Of a stretch of DNA of 52,610 nt, positions 30,837-39,563 are shown piece after piece. Each line of letters begins with the position of its first letter. Position 1 is the stretch's first letter. A program made the translations under genes and the position numbers. The notes below the pieces were generated by a model that saw only the letters and a program-made list of their open reading frames with translations, searched no databases and was not told the DNA's origin. Origin of the DNA: an uncultured Eubacteriales bacterium (lineage in GTDB: Bacteria > Bacillota > Clostridia > Oscillospirales > CAG-272); the NCBI GenBank assembly GCA_900545935.1, contig URAP01000012.1, positions 1 to 52,610 on the forward strand, read 5' to 3'.

Positions 30837-32870
30837 GTGGAGAAGAACCATTGCTGCTCCTGCCATGACGGACATGGCGAGCCCTTTTTTATCACCACGG
30901 CGATAGCATACGCATCGCGCACGCCTCACATCGGAAACGTCTATGAGGCGATATTCACCGACGCAATAGCGCGCTACAAGCGCTCGCGCGGCTACGACGT
31001 TTTCTTCCTCACGGGAACCGACGAGCACGGACAGAAGATAGAGGATATCGCCCGTGCGGAGGGCGTATCGCCGAAGGAGTACGTCGACCGTGTTGCGGCA
31101 GATATACGCGGACTGTGGGACAGGATGAACATCAGCTACGATCACTTTATCCGCACCACCGACGCGCATCACGAGGCTGCGGTGCAGAAGATATTCCGCA
31201 GATTGTACGAGCAGGGCGACATCTATAAGGGCAGCTACGAGGGATGGTACTGCGTCCCCTGCGAGTCCTTCTTTACCGAGACGCAGATCACGGACGGAAA
31301 GTGCCCCGACTGCGGAGCACCCGTTCGGCGCGCGAATGAGGAGGCCTACTTCTTCCGTATGAGCAAGTACGCAGACCGACTGTTCGAGTATATCGAGTCG
31401 CATCCCGGCTTTATCGAGCCTGTCTCGCGTCAGAAGGAAATGATAAATAACTTCATAAAGCCCGGACTCCAGGACCTCTGCGTTTCGCGCAGCTCCTTCA
31501 AGTGGGGCATACCCGTCGATTTCGACGAGGGACATGTCATATACGTGTGGCTCGACGCGCTGACCAACTATATCACCGCGCTCGGCTATACCGGCGACGG
31601 AAACAACGGCGCAAACTACGCAAAGTACTGGCCTGCCGACATTCACGTGATAGGCAAGGACATCATGCGCTTCCACTCCATCTACTGGCCCATCTTCCTC
31701 ATGGCGCTCGGCGAGCCGCTGCCGAAGAAGGTGTTCGGTCATCCTTGGCTGCTTTTCGGCGAGGATAAGATGAGTAAGTCAAAGGGCAATGTTCTGTATG
31801 CCGACGACCTCGCGCGTCACTTTACCGTTGACGGCGTGCGCCACTACGTGCTTTCCGAGATGCCCTATGCATCCGACGGCAGCATCACCTATGAGAGCCT
31901 TATCGGCAGATATAACGCCGACCTTGCAAACAATCTCGGCAACCTTGTAAAGCGTACCGTTGACATGACGGGCAAGTATTTCGGCGGTGTCATTCAGGTG
32001 CCGAACGCGGCAGAGCCGATAGACGACGAGCTGCGCGCTGCCGTGCGCGACGCCGTTTCCCGCTCGCGCGAGCAGATGGACAGCTATCATGTAGCGGATG
32101 CATCGGAGACCGTTTTCGGACTCTTCCGCCGCGCAAATAAGTATATAGATGAGACTACCCCGTGGGTGCTCGCAAAGGACGAGAGCCGCCGCGAGCGTCT
32201 CGGAACGGTACTCTACAATCTCCTTGAGACCATCCGCATAGGCGCGGTGCTGCTCGCACCGTTTATGCCCGATACGAGCAAGCGCATTCTTGCGCAGCTC
32301 GCGACCGATGAGCATACCGTCGAGTTCGGTGCTCTCAAGGCGGGCGATACGCTCGCTCCCTCCGAGGTGCTGTTCGCGCGTATTGATGAGAAGGCGCTTA
32401 CCGCAGAGCTTCAGGCAGAGGCTGAGCGTGCGGCTGCCGCCGCTGCGGCAAAGAAGGCTGCCGACGATAATGCCGCATCCGTATCGAATGCAGCAAACGC
32501 AGCGAATGCATCCGACGCATCCGACAAAAAGACTGCGCCCGAGGGCTGTGCTCTTATCGGCATCGACGATTTCTCGGCTGTCGAGCTGCGTACAGCACAG
32601 GTTCTGTCTGCAGAGCCGGTCCCGAAGGCTAAAAAGCTGCTCTGTCTGCAGCTTGATCTCGGCCATGAAAAGCGTCAGGTCGTTTCGGGTATAGCTAAGT
32701 TCTACACGCCCGAGCAGCTCGTCGGCAAGAAGGTCATAATCGTCGCAAATCTCCGCCCCGCAAAGCTCTGCGGCGTGGAGAGCAACGGCATGATACTCGC
32801 CTCCGGCGAGGAGACGGTACGCGTTGTATTCCTCGACCCCGAAACACCGCTCGGGGAGCGCGTAAGATAA
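30837..32870 (+). CDS. metG: Methionyl-tRNA synthetase with C-terminal tRNA-binding domain
   Basis: A 677-residue class Ia synthetase starting at GTG 30837 (AAGGA about 8 bases upstream). HIGH appears as TPHIGNVYEAIF, the zinc knuckle as CVPCESFF...CPDCG, and the second signature as EDKMSKSKGNVLY. The anticodon-binding helical domain follows. A disordered Ala/Asn/Lys/Ser-rich linker (~535-570) leads to an EMAP/Trbp111-like tRNA-binding domain (~575-677: VELRTAQVLSAEPVPKAKKL, VSGIAKFYTPEQLVGKKV, SNGMILA). An extra Cys/His-rich stretch (residues 5-13, HCCSCHDGH) precedes the usual start. It serves both initiator and elongator tRNA-Met. tatD follows by 4 bases, the conserved metG-tatD order. Confidence 0.97.
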   Translation: MEKNHCCSCHDGHGEPFFITTAIAYASRTPHIGNVYEAIFTDAIARYKRSRGYDVFFLTGTDEHGQKIEDIARAEGVSPKEYVDRVAADIRGLWDRMNISYDHFIRTTDAHHEAAVQKIFRRLYEQGDIYKGSYEGWYCVPCESFFTETQITDGKCPDCGAPVRRANEEAYFFRMSKYADRLFEYIESHPGFIEPVSRQKEMINNFIKPGLQDLCVSRSSFKWGIPVDFDEGHVIYVWLDALTNYITALGYTGDGNNGANYAKYWPADIHVIGKDIMRFHSIYWPIFLMALGEPLPKKVFGHPWLLFGEDKMSKSKGNVLYADDLARHFTVDGVRHYVLSEMPYASDGSITYESLIGRYNADLANNLGNLVKRTVDMTGKYFGGVIQVPNAAEPIDDELRAAVRDAVSRSREQMDSYHVADASETVFGLFRRANKYIDETTPWVLAKDESRRERLGTVLYNLLETIRIGAVLLAPFMPDTSKRILAQLATDEHTVEFGALKAGDTLAPSEVLFARIDEKALTAELQAEAERAAAAAAAKKAADDNAASVSNAANAANASDASDKKTAPEGCALIGIDDFSAVELRTAQVLSAEPVPKAKKLLCLQLDLGHEKRQVVSGIAKFYTPEQLVGKKVIIVANLRPAKLCGVESNGMILASGEETVRVVFLDPETPLGERVR

Positions 32871-32874
32871 GACC

Positions 32875-33684
32875 GTGAAGCTGTTTGATACACATGCGCA
32901 TTTGGGCGATGCAAAGTTCGACGCACCGTCCGAGCACTACGGCACGCTGCGTGAGGAGTACCTTGCCCGTGCGTTCGGCGAGGACGGCGTCGGCTGCGTA
33001 CTGACAGCGGGAACGACGGTACAGTCGTCCCGCCGCGAGCTTGATTTCGCACTCTCGCACGAGCATGTCTATGCTGCGGCGGGCATCCATCCAGAGGAGC
33101 TTCCGCCCGAGGGTACGGACGAGTCTGCGGAGCTTGAAGCACTCACCGAGCTGCTCCGAAGCGACCGCGTTCGCCTGCTCGGCGAGATAGGACTCGATTA
33201 TCACTGGGATATCCCACGCGAGGCGCAGCAGCGCTGGTTCGATATGCAGCTCTGCCTTGCACGCGAGCTCGATATCCCGGTTCAGATACACGACCGCGAC
33301 GCACACGGCGATTGTCTCGATATGCTGCAAAAGCACAAGGGTGTGCGCGGCATACTGCACAGCTTCAGCGGCAGTGCGGAGATGGCGAGACAGCTTGTGA
33401 ATATGGGCTGGTACATCTCGTTTTCCGGCGTTATAACCTTCAAGAATGCCACAAGGTTGGCAGAGGTGGTGCGCAGTGTTCCGATAGAGCGGATACTCGT
33501 CGAGACCGACAGTCCTTACCTCGCGCCGCATCCGCATCGCGGGGAGATGAACTACCCCGGTTATGTCGGATTGACTGCACGCGCCGTCGCAGCCATAAAG
33601 GAGCTGCCCGAAGCGGAGGTGCGCGATATCACCGCGCGGAACGCATGCGAGATAATGGGGCTTGATATTTCGGCATGCATGTGA
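32875..33684 (+). CDS. tatD: TatD-family metal-dependent deoxyribonuclease
   Basis: A 269-residue TIM-barrel hydrolase starting at GTG 32875, 4 bases past metG. Metal ligands lie in LFDTHAHLGD, LLGEIGLDYHW, PVQIHDRDAHGD, GILHSFSGS and ILVETDSPYLAP. YFiH/TatD enzymes act as magnesium-dependent 3-prime to 5-prime DNA exonucleases in repair; the Firmicutes YabD type sits next to metG, as here. It is slightly longer than usual (about 255), with an insertion near residues 20-35 (EHYGTLREEYLARAFGEDGV). The rnmV and ksgA genes that often follow are absent; a 189-base spacer leads to valS. Confidence 0.94.
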   Translation: MKLFDTHAHLGDAKFDAPSEHYGTLREEYLARAFGEDGVGCVLTAGTTVQSSRRELDFALSHEHVYAAAGIHPEELPPEGTDESAELEALTELLRSDRVRLLGEIGLDYHWDIPREAQQRWFDMQLCLARELDIPVQIHDRDAHGDCLDMLQKHKGVRGILHSFSGSAEMARQLVNMGWYISFSGVITFKNATRLAEVVRSVPIERILVETDSPYLAPHPHRGEMNYPGYVGLTARAVAAIKELPEAEVRDITARNACEIMGLDISACM

Positions 33685-33759
33685 TATCTCCTTTCCGGTC
33701 GATTGATTATTGAAAAGAACGGCTTGCAGTATGCTTTGCTCAGACTGCGTTACGACTGC

Positions 33760-33813
33760 CTGCTTTGCCAAGACGGTGCGCCGGATATTCGCTTACTCGC
33801 TGCGGCAAAGCAG
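33760..33813 (+). other. Perfect 10-bp stem in the valS leader
   Basis: CTGCTTTGCC (33760-33769) and GGCAAAGCAG (33804-33813) enclose a 34-base loop. No T-tract follows. It is located about 60 bases before valS and may be a leader structure or a relic of an attenuator. Confidence 0.55.
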
Positions 33814-33843
33814 CATATATTCATACCTATTCCGAAGAAAGGA

Positions 33844-33862
33844 TGCTCTCCGTATGAGAGCA
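33844..33862 (+). other. Hairpin between a ribosome site and the valS start
   Basis: TGCTCTC-CGTAT-GAGAGCA, a perfect 7-base-pair stem, sits between AAAGGA (33838-33843) and the valS ATG at 33874. Folding would bring the ribosome site to 11 bases from the valS ATG; unfolded, it serves the short upstream frame starting in its loop. Confidence 0.6.
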
Positions 33863-33877
33863 ACGGTTAAAATATGA
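33854..33877 (+). CDS. Seven-codon upstream reading frame overlapping the valS start
   Basis: ATG AGA GCA ACG GTT AAA ATA TGA encodes MRATVKI. AAAGGA lies 10 bases upstream, the correct distance, while the valS ATG itself has no ribosome site nearby. The stop TGA overlaps the valS ATG (ATGA), the classic arrangement for termination-reinitiation coupling. Too short to judge by composition; support is the ribosome site and overlap geometry. It could regulate valS translation or be a fortuitous frame. Confidence 0.4.
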   Translation: MRATVKI

Positions 33878-36525
33878 AAAAGGAACTTGAAAAGACCTAT
33901 TCACCGTCCTCTTTTGAGGACAAATGGTACGCCTTTTGGGAGGAGCACGGTTATTTTAAGCCGAGCGAGGATCGCTCCGCCGAGCCCTTCAATATCGTAA
34001 TTCCGCCGCCTAACGTCACGGGTCAGCTCCATATGGGCCATGCGCTGAACAACACGCTCCAGGATATCCTTATCCGTACAAAGCGTATGCAGGGCTACAA
34101 CACCATGTGGATACCGGGCACCGACCATGCGGGCATTGCGACGCAGATAAAGGTCGAGCAGATGCTGCGCGAGGAAAAGGGGCTTTCGCGTCACGACATC
34201 GGCAGAGATGAATTTCTCAAGCTCGTATGGGCATGGAAAGAGAAGTACGGCGACCGTATCATCAGGCAGCTGAAGAAGATGGGCTCCTCCTGCGACTGGT
34301 CGAGAGAGTGCTTCACCATGGACGAGAACCTTTCCGCCGCAGTCCGCAAGACCTTCGTAAACCTCTATAACAAGGGACTTATCTACCGCGGCTTCCGCAT
34401 CATCAACTGGTGCCCGAGCTGCGCTACCGCGATAAGCGATGCAGAGGTCGAGCATAAGGAGCTTGAGGGCGCATTTTGGCACATCAAGTATAAATTCAAA
34501 GACAGCGATGAGTATCTCATCGTCGCCACCACCCGTCCCGAAACGATGCTCGGCGATACCGCCGTTGCCGTCAACCCCGAGGACGAGAGATATAAAAAGT
34601 ACATCGGAAAGATGCTCGTTCTGCCGCTTGTAGGCAGAGAGATACCCGTCGTTGCCGACGAGCATGCAAAGCCCGAATTCGGTACCGGCTGCGTTAAGAT
34701 AACCCCCTGCCACGACCCGAACGACTTCGAGGTCGCGCTGCGTCACGACCTGCCCATGATAGAGGTGCTTACGCCCGATGCTAAGATGAACGCGGAGTGC
34801 GGAAAGTACGCGGGTATGGATCGCTACGAGGCGCGCAAGGCGATAGTTGCCGACCTTGAGGCATGCGGCGCGCTTATCCGCATCGAGAAGTGTACGCACG
34901 AGGTGGGTCACTGCTACCGCTGCGGCACCGTGCTCGAGCCGACCGCATCCCGTCAGTGGTTCGTTAAGATGAAGCCGCTCGCAGAGCCCGCTATCGAGGT
35001 GGTAAGGAACGGCACCGTCGATTACATCCCCGAGCGCTTTGCAAAGCTGTATCTCAACTGGATGGAGAATATCCACGACTGGTGCATCTCGCGTCAGCTC
35101 TGGTGGGGTCACAGAATTCCCGCATACTATTGCGACGACTGCGGCGAGATAACCGTTGCGGAGCAGGATGTTACCGTCTGCCCGAAGTGCGGCGGCACGC
35201 ATATGCATCAGGATGAGGACGTTCTCGATACATGGTTCTCCTCCGCGCTCTGGCCGTTTTCAACGCTCGGCTGGCCGAACAGCACCGCAGACCTCGACTA
35301 TTTCTATCCGACCTCGGTGCTCGTCACCGCATACGATATCATCACCTTTTGGGTATCAAAGATGATATTTATGGGCCTTGAAAACATGAGCGAGATATTC
35401 CCCGGCGACCGTGCAAAGCAGATACCTTTCCCGCATGTATTTATTCACGGACTTGTACGCGACGCGCAGGGCAGAAAGATGTCAAAGTCGCTCGGCAACG
35501 GTATCGACCCGCTCGAGATCGTCGAGAAGTACGGCGCGGATGCCCTCCGCTTTGCGCTCACGACAGGCAACTCTCCCGGAAACGATATGCGCTTCTCGGA
35601 CGAAAAGATCGAGGCTGCGAGAAACTTTGCAAACAAGCTGTGGAACGCAGCGCGCTTCGTGCTCATGAACCTTACGATAGACGAGGTGCGACTCCCCGCG
35701 GCAGGCGAGCTTGCGCTCGAGGATAAGTGGATTCTCACCCGCTTCGAGCATCTTACCGCAGCCGTACGCGAGAATATCGACAGCTACGAGCTCGGCGTTG
35801 CGCTCGGAAAGATATACGACTTTGTATGGGATATCTTCTGCGACTGGTACATCGAGCTTGTCAAGCCGCGTCTCTCTGCGGGCGACGCGGTCGCGCAGAA
35901 TGTTATCGCATATGTTCTCTCCGAGACGCTCAAGCTGCTTCATCCGTTCATGCCGTTCATTACCGAGGAGATATGGCAGAGCCTGCCGCATGAGGGCGAG
36001 AGCATTATGATCTCCCGCTATCCCGTATACGAAGAGAGCCTTGTGTTCGACGGCGACGCGGAAAAGCTCGAGAATGTTATCTCCTGCATCCGTGCGATAC
36101 GTAACCGCCGCGCCGAGATGAACGTTCCGCCGTCAAGAAAGGCGAGCGTTTACGTCGTAACGAGCGACCCCGAGACGTTTGGCAGCTGCGACAGCTTCTT
36201 TGTTAAGCTCGCTTCCGCATCTGAGATGAAGGTGGTCGACGGCTATGACGGAGCTGATGCCGTTCAGATCGTCAGCGATACCGCTACCGTTTACATCCCG
36301 CTCTCCGAGGTCATTGACCTCGAGAAGGAGCTTGCACGCCTTGAGGGCGAGCGCAAAAAGACCGATGGCGAGATCGCGCGCATCGGCGGTAAGCTCGCCA
36401 ATGAGGGCTTTATCTCCAAGGCACCCGCAGCGGTCGTTGAAGGTGAGCGCAAGAAGCTCGAGGGCTACAAGGCGGCGCTTGAAAATATCAATCGCGCAAT
36501 AGAGAAGATCACATCGGCAAAGTAA
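33874..36525 (+). CDS. valS: Valyl-tRNA synthetase
   Basis: An 883-residue class Ia synthetase of normal length. HIGH is in PPPNVTGQLHMGHALNN, the editing domain includes TRPETMLGDTAVAVNP, and the second signature is GRKMSKSLGNGIDP. The C-terminal ~65 residues form the ValS-specific coiled-coil arm (LEKELARLEGERKKTDGEIA and onwards) that contacts tRNA. It charges tRNA-Val and clears threonine. It is preceded by the short upstream frame and hairpins rather than a T-box, and followed by a strong terminator. folC, its frequent downstream partner in Firmicutes, is absent. Start at 33874 is set by homology at LEKTYSPSSFEDKWY. Confidence 0.98.
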   Translation: MKKELEKTYSPSSFEDKWYAFWEEHGYFKPSEDRSAEPFNIVIPPPNVTGQLHMGHALNNTLQDILIRTKRMQGYNTMWIPGTDHAGIATQIKVEQMLREEKGLSRHDIGRDEFLKLVWAWKEKYGDRIIRQLKKMGSSCDWSRECFTMDENLSAAVRKTFVNLYNKGLIYRGFRIINWCPSCATAISDAEVEHKELEGAFWHIKYKFKDSDEYLIVATTRPETMLGDTAVAVNPEDERYKKYIGKMLVLPLVGREIPVVADEHAKPEFGTGCVKITPCHDPNDFEVALRHDLPMIEVLTPDAKMNAECGKYAGMDRYEARKAIVADLEACGALIRIEKCTHEVGHCYRCGTVLEPTASRQWFVKMKPLAEPAIEVVRNGTVDYIPERFAKLYLNWMENIHDWCISRQLWWGHRIPAYYCDDCGEITVAEQDVTVCPKCGGTHMHQDEDVLDTWFSSALWPFSTLGWPNSTADLDYFYPTSVLVTAYDIITFWVSKMIFMGLENMSEIFPGDRAKQIPFPHVFIHGLVRDAQGRKMSKSLGNGIDPLEIVEKYGADALRFALTTGNSPGNDMRFSDEKIEAARNFANKLWNAARFVLMNLTIDEVRLPAAGELALEDKWILTRFEHLTAAVRENIDSYELGVALGKIYDFVWDIFCDWYIELVKPRLSAGDAVAQNVIAYVLSETLKLLHPFMPFITEEIWQSLPHEGESIMISRYPVYEESLVFDGDAEKLENVISCIRAIRNRRAEMNVPPSRKASVYVVTSDPETFGSCDSFFVKLASASEMKVVDGYDGADAVQIVSDTATVYIPLSEVIDLEKELARLEGERKKTDGEIARIGGKLANEGFISKAPAAVVEGERKKLEGYKAALENINRAIEKITSAK

Positions 36526-36581
36526 GCCGGGCGCTTTTCGGGTATCGTTATAACAATAAGTACTGCCGAACAGCAAAATGA

Positions 36582-36638
36582 ACGGCGGCATCGTGTCGGA
36601 GTATTGTGCTCCGATGGCGGTGCCGCCGTGTTTTTTTT
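36582..36638 (+). terminator. Strong Rho-independent terminator of valS
   Basis: ACGGCGGCA (36582-36590) pairs with TGCCGCCGT (36621-36629), continued by TCGGAG/CTCCGA, and is followed by eight T residues (36631-36638). Confidence 0.9.
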
Positions 36639-36871
36639 GCCGTGTTTTTTTGTGTGCTGTCGATTGCTTTTTTGGATGAGCTGTACGGTGATTTATGCGT
36701 TATCTGTGCAACTTACGACGAGCTGTTACCTGATAGATATGCCGTTAATTGCGTTATTATGATATATTGCTCAGATGTAAGCGGCACGTCTGCAGTCGCA
36801 CGGTATATGACCCCTCGGAACTTGCTTGACCGCGCAGGAGCGGCACGTTCGATGTGTGCGCGCGATATTCC
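36639..36871. other. Spacer between convergent valS and spoIIP, no feature seen
   Basis: No frame with start site and protein-like composition; GC-poor sequence just past the terminator may serve as tail of either transcript. Confidence 0.5.
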
Positions 36872-37987
36872 TTATTGCGTTTTCAGCAGCACGGCGAGCG
36901 CACGTGCGAACAATACCGCGCTCGTTTTTGCGTCTCCTACCGTGTTGCCGCACGAGCCGACCTCTACAAGCAGCGATGCGCGAGTAAAGCTCTGATTGTA
37001 TGCCGCTCCGCGCAGACTGATAGGGCGCATCAGAGCGGGGTAGCTGCCGCCGAGTATTGCCGAAATCGCCGCGCCGACGGCAAAATTATCCCGCCAATTC
37101 GGGTGCGCCGCGCCCATCTCATCGGTGCCGATAACGAGCATCAGCTGTGCCGCCGTGCCGAGCTCGGTCTCGGTTATCGGTCTGGCTACCGAACCGTCTC
37201 CGTACAGCACGGCATCGCGATGCATGTCGATAGTACAACGGACGGAGGGGTATTTCTCGGTCAGGCGGACGAGGGTGTTATACGAATTATGGTACGACTC
37301 TGTATATGATTCGCGGTCATGCATTATCGTGCAGTGCACCGTCGAAATCCCGCGCCGCGCGAGCTCGAGCGCCGCACTTCTGCCGACTGCTATCATATTC
37401 CGCTCGGTGTCGGTCGTGCGGAAACGCATATCCGCATCCGAGCAGCTGATGCCCGTCTCGCTGTAACATTCCGTTCCGTGCGTGTGATATATTATTGCCT
37501 GCGGCTCCTTGCCGTCGGAAATGTACAGTGTTTCATCACCGTCCTCGCGCAGCGTGACCTCGTGCTCGGTATCGTCTCCGAGACCGAGCGAAGCAAGTGC
37601 GGCGTATTCATCGGTGCTTACCTCGTACGATGTTCCGTTGTCTACAATCACCGCGCCTCCGCTTCCGCGCGATAGGTCACAGGCGATTATGGAGCGGTCT
37701 CCGGCTGGAACCTCCGGCTCATCCTCGGTGCCGTCCCATACCGCTCCCTGCATGCCTATGTCGCTGCCGTCGCCCGCCTCCGGCTCGGGAAGCGCCGATA
37801 TGTGCGGCAGACCGGACGAGCGGTAGGAGGATATCGGAGAGACGTTCAGCGCCTGAGCAATACCGCTGACAAGCACCGAGGCTATTACGAGCGCGCCGAG
37901 CGCCGTGCGTATTCCGCTGCCGGCGTGAGCTCTGCTGCGGGTCGTTATGTCGGGCGCGCCGATATATATTATCGTGTCCTTCTGCAT
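36872..37987 (-). CDS. spoIIP: Stage II sporulation protein P
   Basis: A 371-residue protein. SpoIIP is the peptidoglycan amidase/endopeptidase that, with SpoIID and SpoIIM, thins septal wall and drives engulfment of the forespore. A transmembrane segment (~26-46, ALGALVIASVLVSGIAQAL) precedes a linker and the catalytic domain with IIYHTHGTECYSE, CTIDMHRDAV, VIGTDEMGAAHPNWRDN and the hallmark end SFTRASLLVEVGSCGNT. AGGAGGG lies 6 bases before the ATG at 37987. It lies 140 bases downstream of gpr, the conserved gpr-spoIIP order, and points to an endospore former. Confidence 0.95.
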   Translation of the reverse strand: MQKDTIIYIGAPDITTRSRAHAGSGIRTALGALVIASVLVSGIAQALNVSPISSYRSSGLPHISALPEPEAGDGSDIGMQGAVWDGTEDEPEVPAGDRSIIACDLSRGSGGAVIVDNGTSYEVSTDEYAALASLGLGDDTEHEVTLREDGDETLYISDGKEPQAIIYHTHGTECYSETGISCSDADMRFRTTDTERNMIAVGRSAALELARRGISTVHCTIMHDRESYTESYHNSYNTLVRLTEKYPSVRCTIDMHRDAVLYGDGSVARPITETELGTAAQLMLVIGTDEMGAAHPNWRDNFAVGAAISAILGGSYPALMRPISLRGAAYNQSFTRASLLVEVGSCGNTVGDAKTSAVLFARALAVLLKTQ

Positions 37988-38127
37988 TTTTACCCTCCTG
38001 TCGCGACAAAAAGTTATTTATTCTTTCGTCGCGCGTGCTTTGCGCATCATGGGTTCACCCCGTAGTATGCTTATTCCGACCGCCGTGATAATATTCTTTC
38101 GCGAGCCGCCGTGTGAGAAGCCGAATA

Positions 38128-39051
38128 TTAAATGAAGCCCGTACCGAGAACATCGGACAGTGCCCCCGAGATGAGGGAGGCAAGTACGGTCACAGCCTCG
38201 TCGCTCTCGCGCAGCGAAACATAAAAGTCCCGCTTGCCGCGCAATGCCGACTCAAGCTCCGGAGTCAGACTATCGGTGCCTGCCTGCTCGAGGGTGTCGA
38301 GAACAAGCGTAGCCGCTGAGACGACGGTCGGAACACCTATCGCTATTACCGGAGCGCCGAGCGTGGCGCTGCTTATCTCCGCGCGGCGATTGCCGATGCC
38401 GGAGCCCGGAGAGATACCGGTATCGCATATTTGAACGGTCGTTCCGAGCCGCTCGGTACTGCGCGCCGCGAGCGCGTCTATCGCTATAACGAGCGCTGCG
38501 CCTACACCCTGACACGCACCCTTGACGAACTCTGCGGTCTCTATTCCGGTCTGACCGACAACTCCCGGTGCGAGGGCGGCAAGCTCGGCACTTCCGAGCC
38601 GCTTAAAGAGTGCGGGATCCTGACTTTTGATATGGCGCGTAACCGTTGCAGCGTCCACGCAGCGCGGTCCGAGTGCGTCTGCGGTAACGGCGCGGTTGCC
38701 GAGCCCCGCGAGCAGAATACAGCCGCTCTTCAGTACGCTCTCACCCGCCGCGGCATATATCGTCTCGCGGATGAGCGTTGCAACGACCGACCGCGCGTTT
38801 TCTCTTGCTCTGCTTCCCTCGTGCCATAGCTGTCCTATATCAGCGGTCAGATAGTGCCCCGCCGGCTTGCCTATCTTCTCGGCACCCGCAGCGTTCTTGA
38901 CCCACAGGCGCGTTACGGTTATGCCGCTCTCCTGCCGTTCGCTGCATTCTATCCCGTCGCGGTCCGCCTTACCTCCGCGCCCATCGGAGCTGAGACATTC
39001 ATAGGCGAGATCGGTCTCCGGCAGTATTCTGCCGACGTCTTTGCTTTTCAT
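38128..39051 (-). CDS. gpr: Germination protease GPR
   Basis: A 307-residue protein starting at ATG 39051, where GGAGG is 8 bases upstream; a longer frame to 39132 has no ribosome site. GPR cleaves small acid-soluble spore proteins at germination and is made as a zymogen in the forespore. The N-terminal ILPETDLAYE is the usual propeptide-region motif, followed by the conserved KPAGHYLTADIG, GLGNRAVTADALGPRC, LAPGVVGQTGIETAEFVKG, VIAIDALAARS, ICDTGISPGSGIGNRR and APVIAIGVPTVVSA. spoIIP follows downstream on the same strand. A forespore sigma factor promoter is expected upstream but none could be identified with confidence. Confidence 0.95.
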   Translation of the reverse strand: MKSKDVGRILPETDLAYECLSSDGRGGKADRDGIECSERQESGITVTRLWVKNAAGAEKIGKPAGHYLTADIGQLWHEGSRARENARSVVATLIRETIYAAAGESVLKSGCILLAGLGNRAVTADALGPRCVDAATVTRHIKSQDPALFKRLGSAELAALAPGVVGQTGIETAEFVKGACQGVGAALVIAIDALAARSTERLGTTVQICDTGISPGSGIGNRRAEISSATLGAPVIAIGVPTVVSAATLVLDTLEQAGTDSLTPELESALRGKRDFYVSLRESDEAVTVLASLISGALSDVLGTGFI

Positions 39052-39449
39052 CGAAATTGCCTCCGTTTCCGTCTGTCCTGACATGTATTTTTGCAAGGGG
39101 CGATTGCGCAGTGACGTGAAGTACTGCGACACATAGCGATATTTGTTTTTTTCGAGCTGTCTGAGTCATGAATGCCGTCCGCGAGGACCCGCGCCCCCCC
39201 CTTGATACATGATTGTCGACGTCTTGCCGAGGCTTTATTCACCGAGAGCAAAATATTCTCCGAGCACGGTAAAATCCGTACTCTGTCAGCGATGGGAGCA
39301 CGGCTCGGCGGCAGTAGTGCGGGGTATTATATGCGGATAAATTTCGTATGCCGCCGTAAAAGACGAAGAACGGTGCGGAACGCCGCGTCTTGCGCAGCTT
39401 TTTTTGAGAGGCAGGTGTAAAAAAGTTTACAAATATCTGAAAATTACCG
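39052..39449. other. Divergent intergenic region between gpr and the oligopeptide-binding gene
   Basis: No gene seen. It contains a run of eight C (about 39189-39196), a hairpin-like AAGACG...CGTCTT followed by a T7 run (about 39361-39411) that may terminate stray plus-strand transcripts, and the palindrome TGTAAA-aaag-TTTACA near 39416-39431. Confidence 0.4.
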
Positions 39450-39478
39450 TTGCGCAAAATGCAAATTGATGATATAAT
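39450..39478 (+). promoter_or_regulatory. Promoter of the oligopeptide-binding protein gene
   Basis: TTGCGC (39450-39455) and perfect TATAAT (39473-39478), 17 bases apart. Confidence 0.75.
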
Positions 39479-39563
39479 AAGGAAAATGCATAATTGCCGC
39501 TTTCTGCTTTTGTGTGATAATGTACAGAAAGACAGAAGCATAATTTCAGGAGGACCCTAAATC

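Noticed and set aside
33901..35208. A 435-residue minus-strand frame within valS
   Set aside because: Antisense shadow of a confirmed synthetase gene, no start signals.
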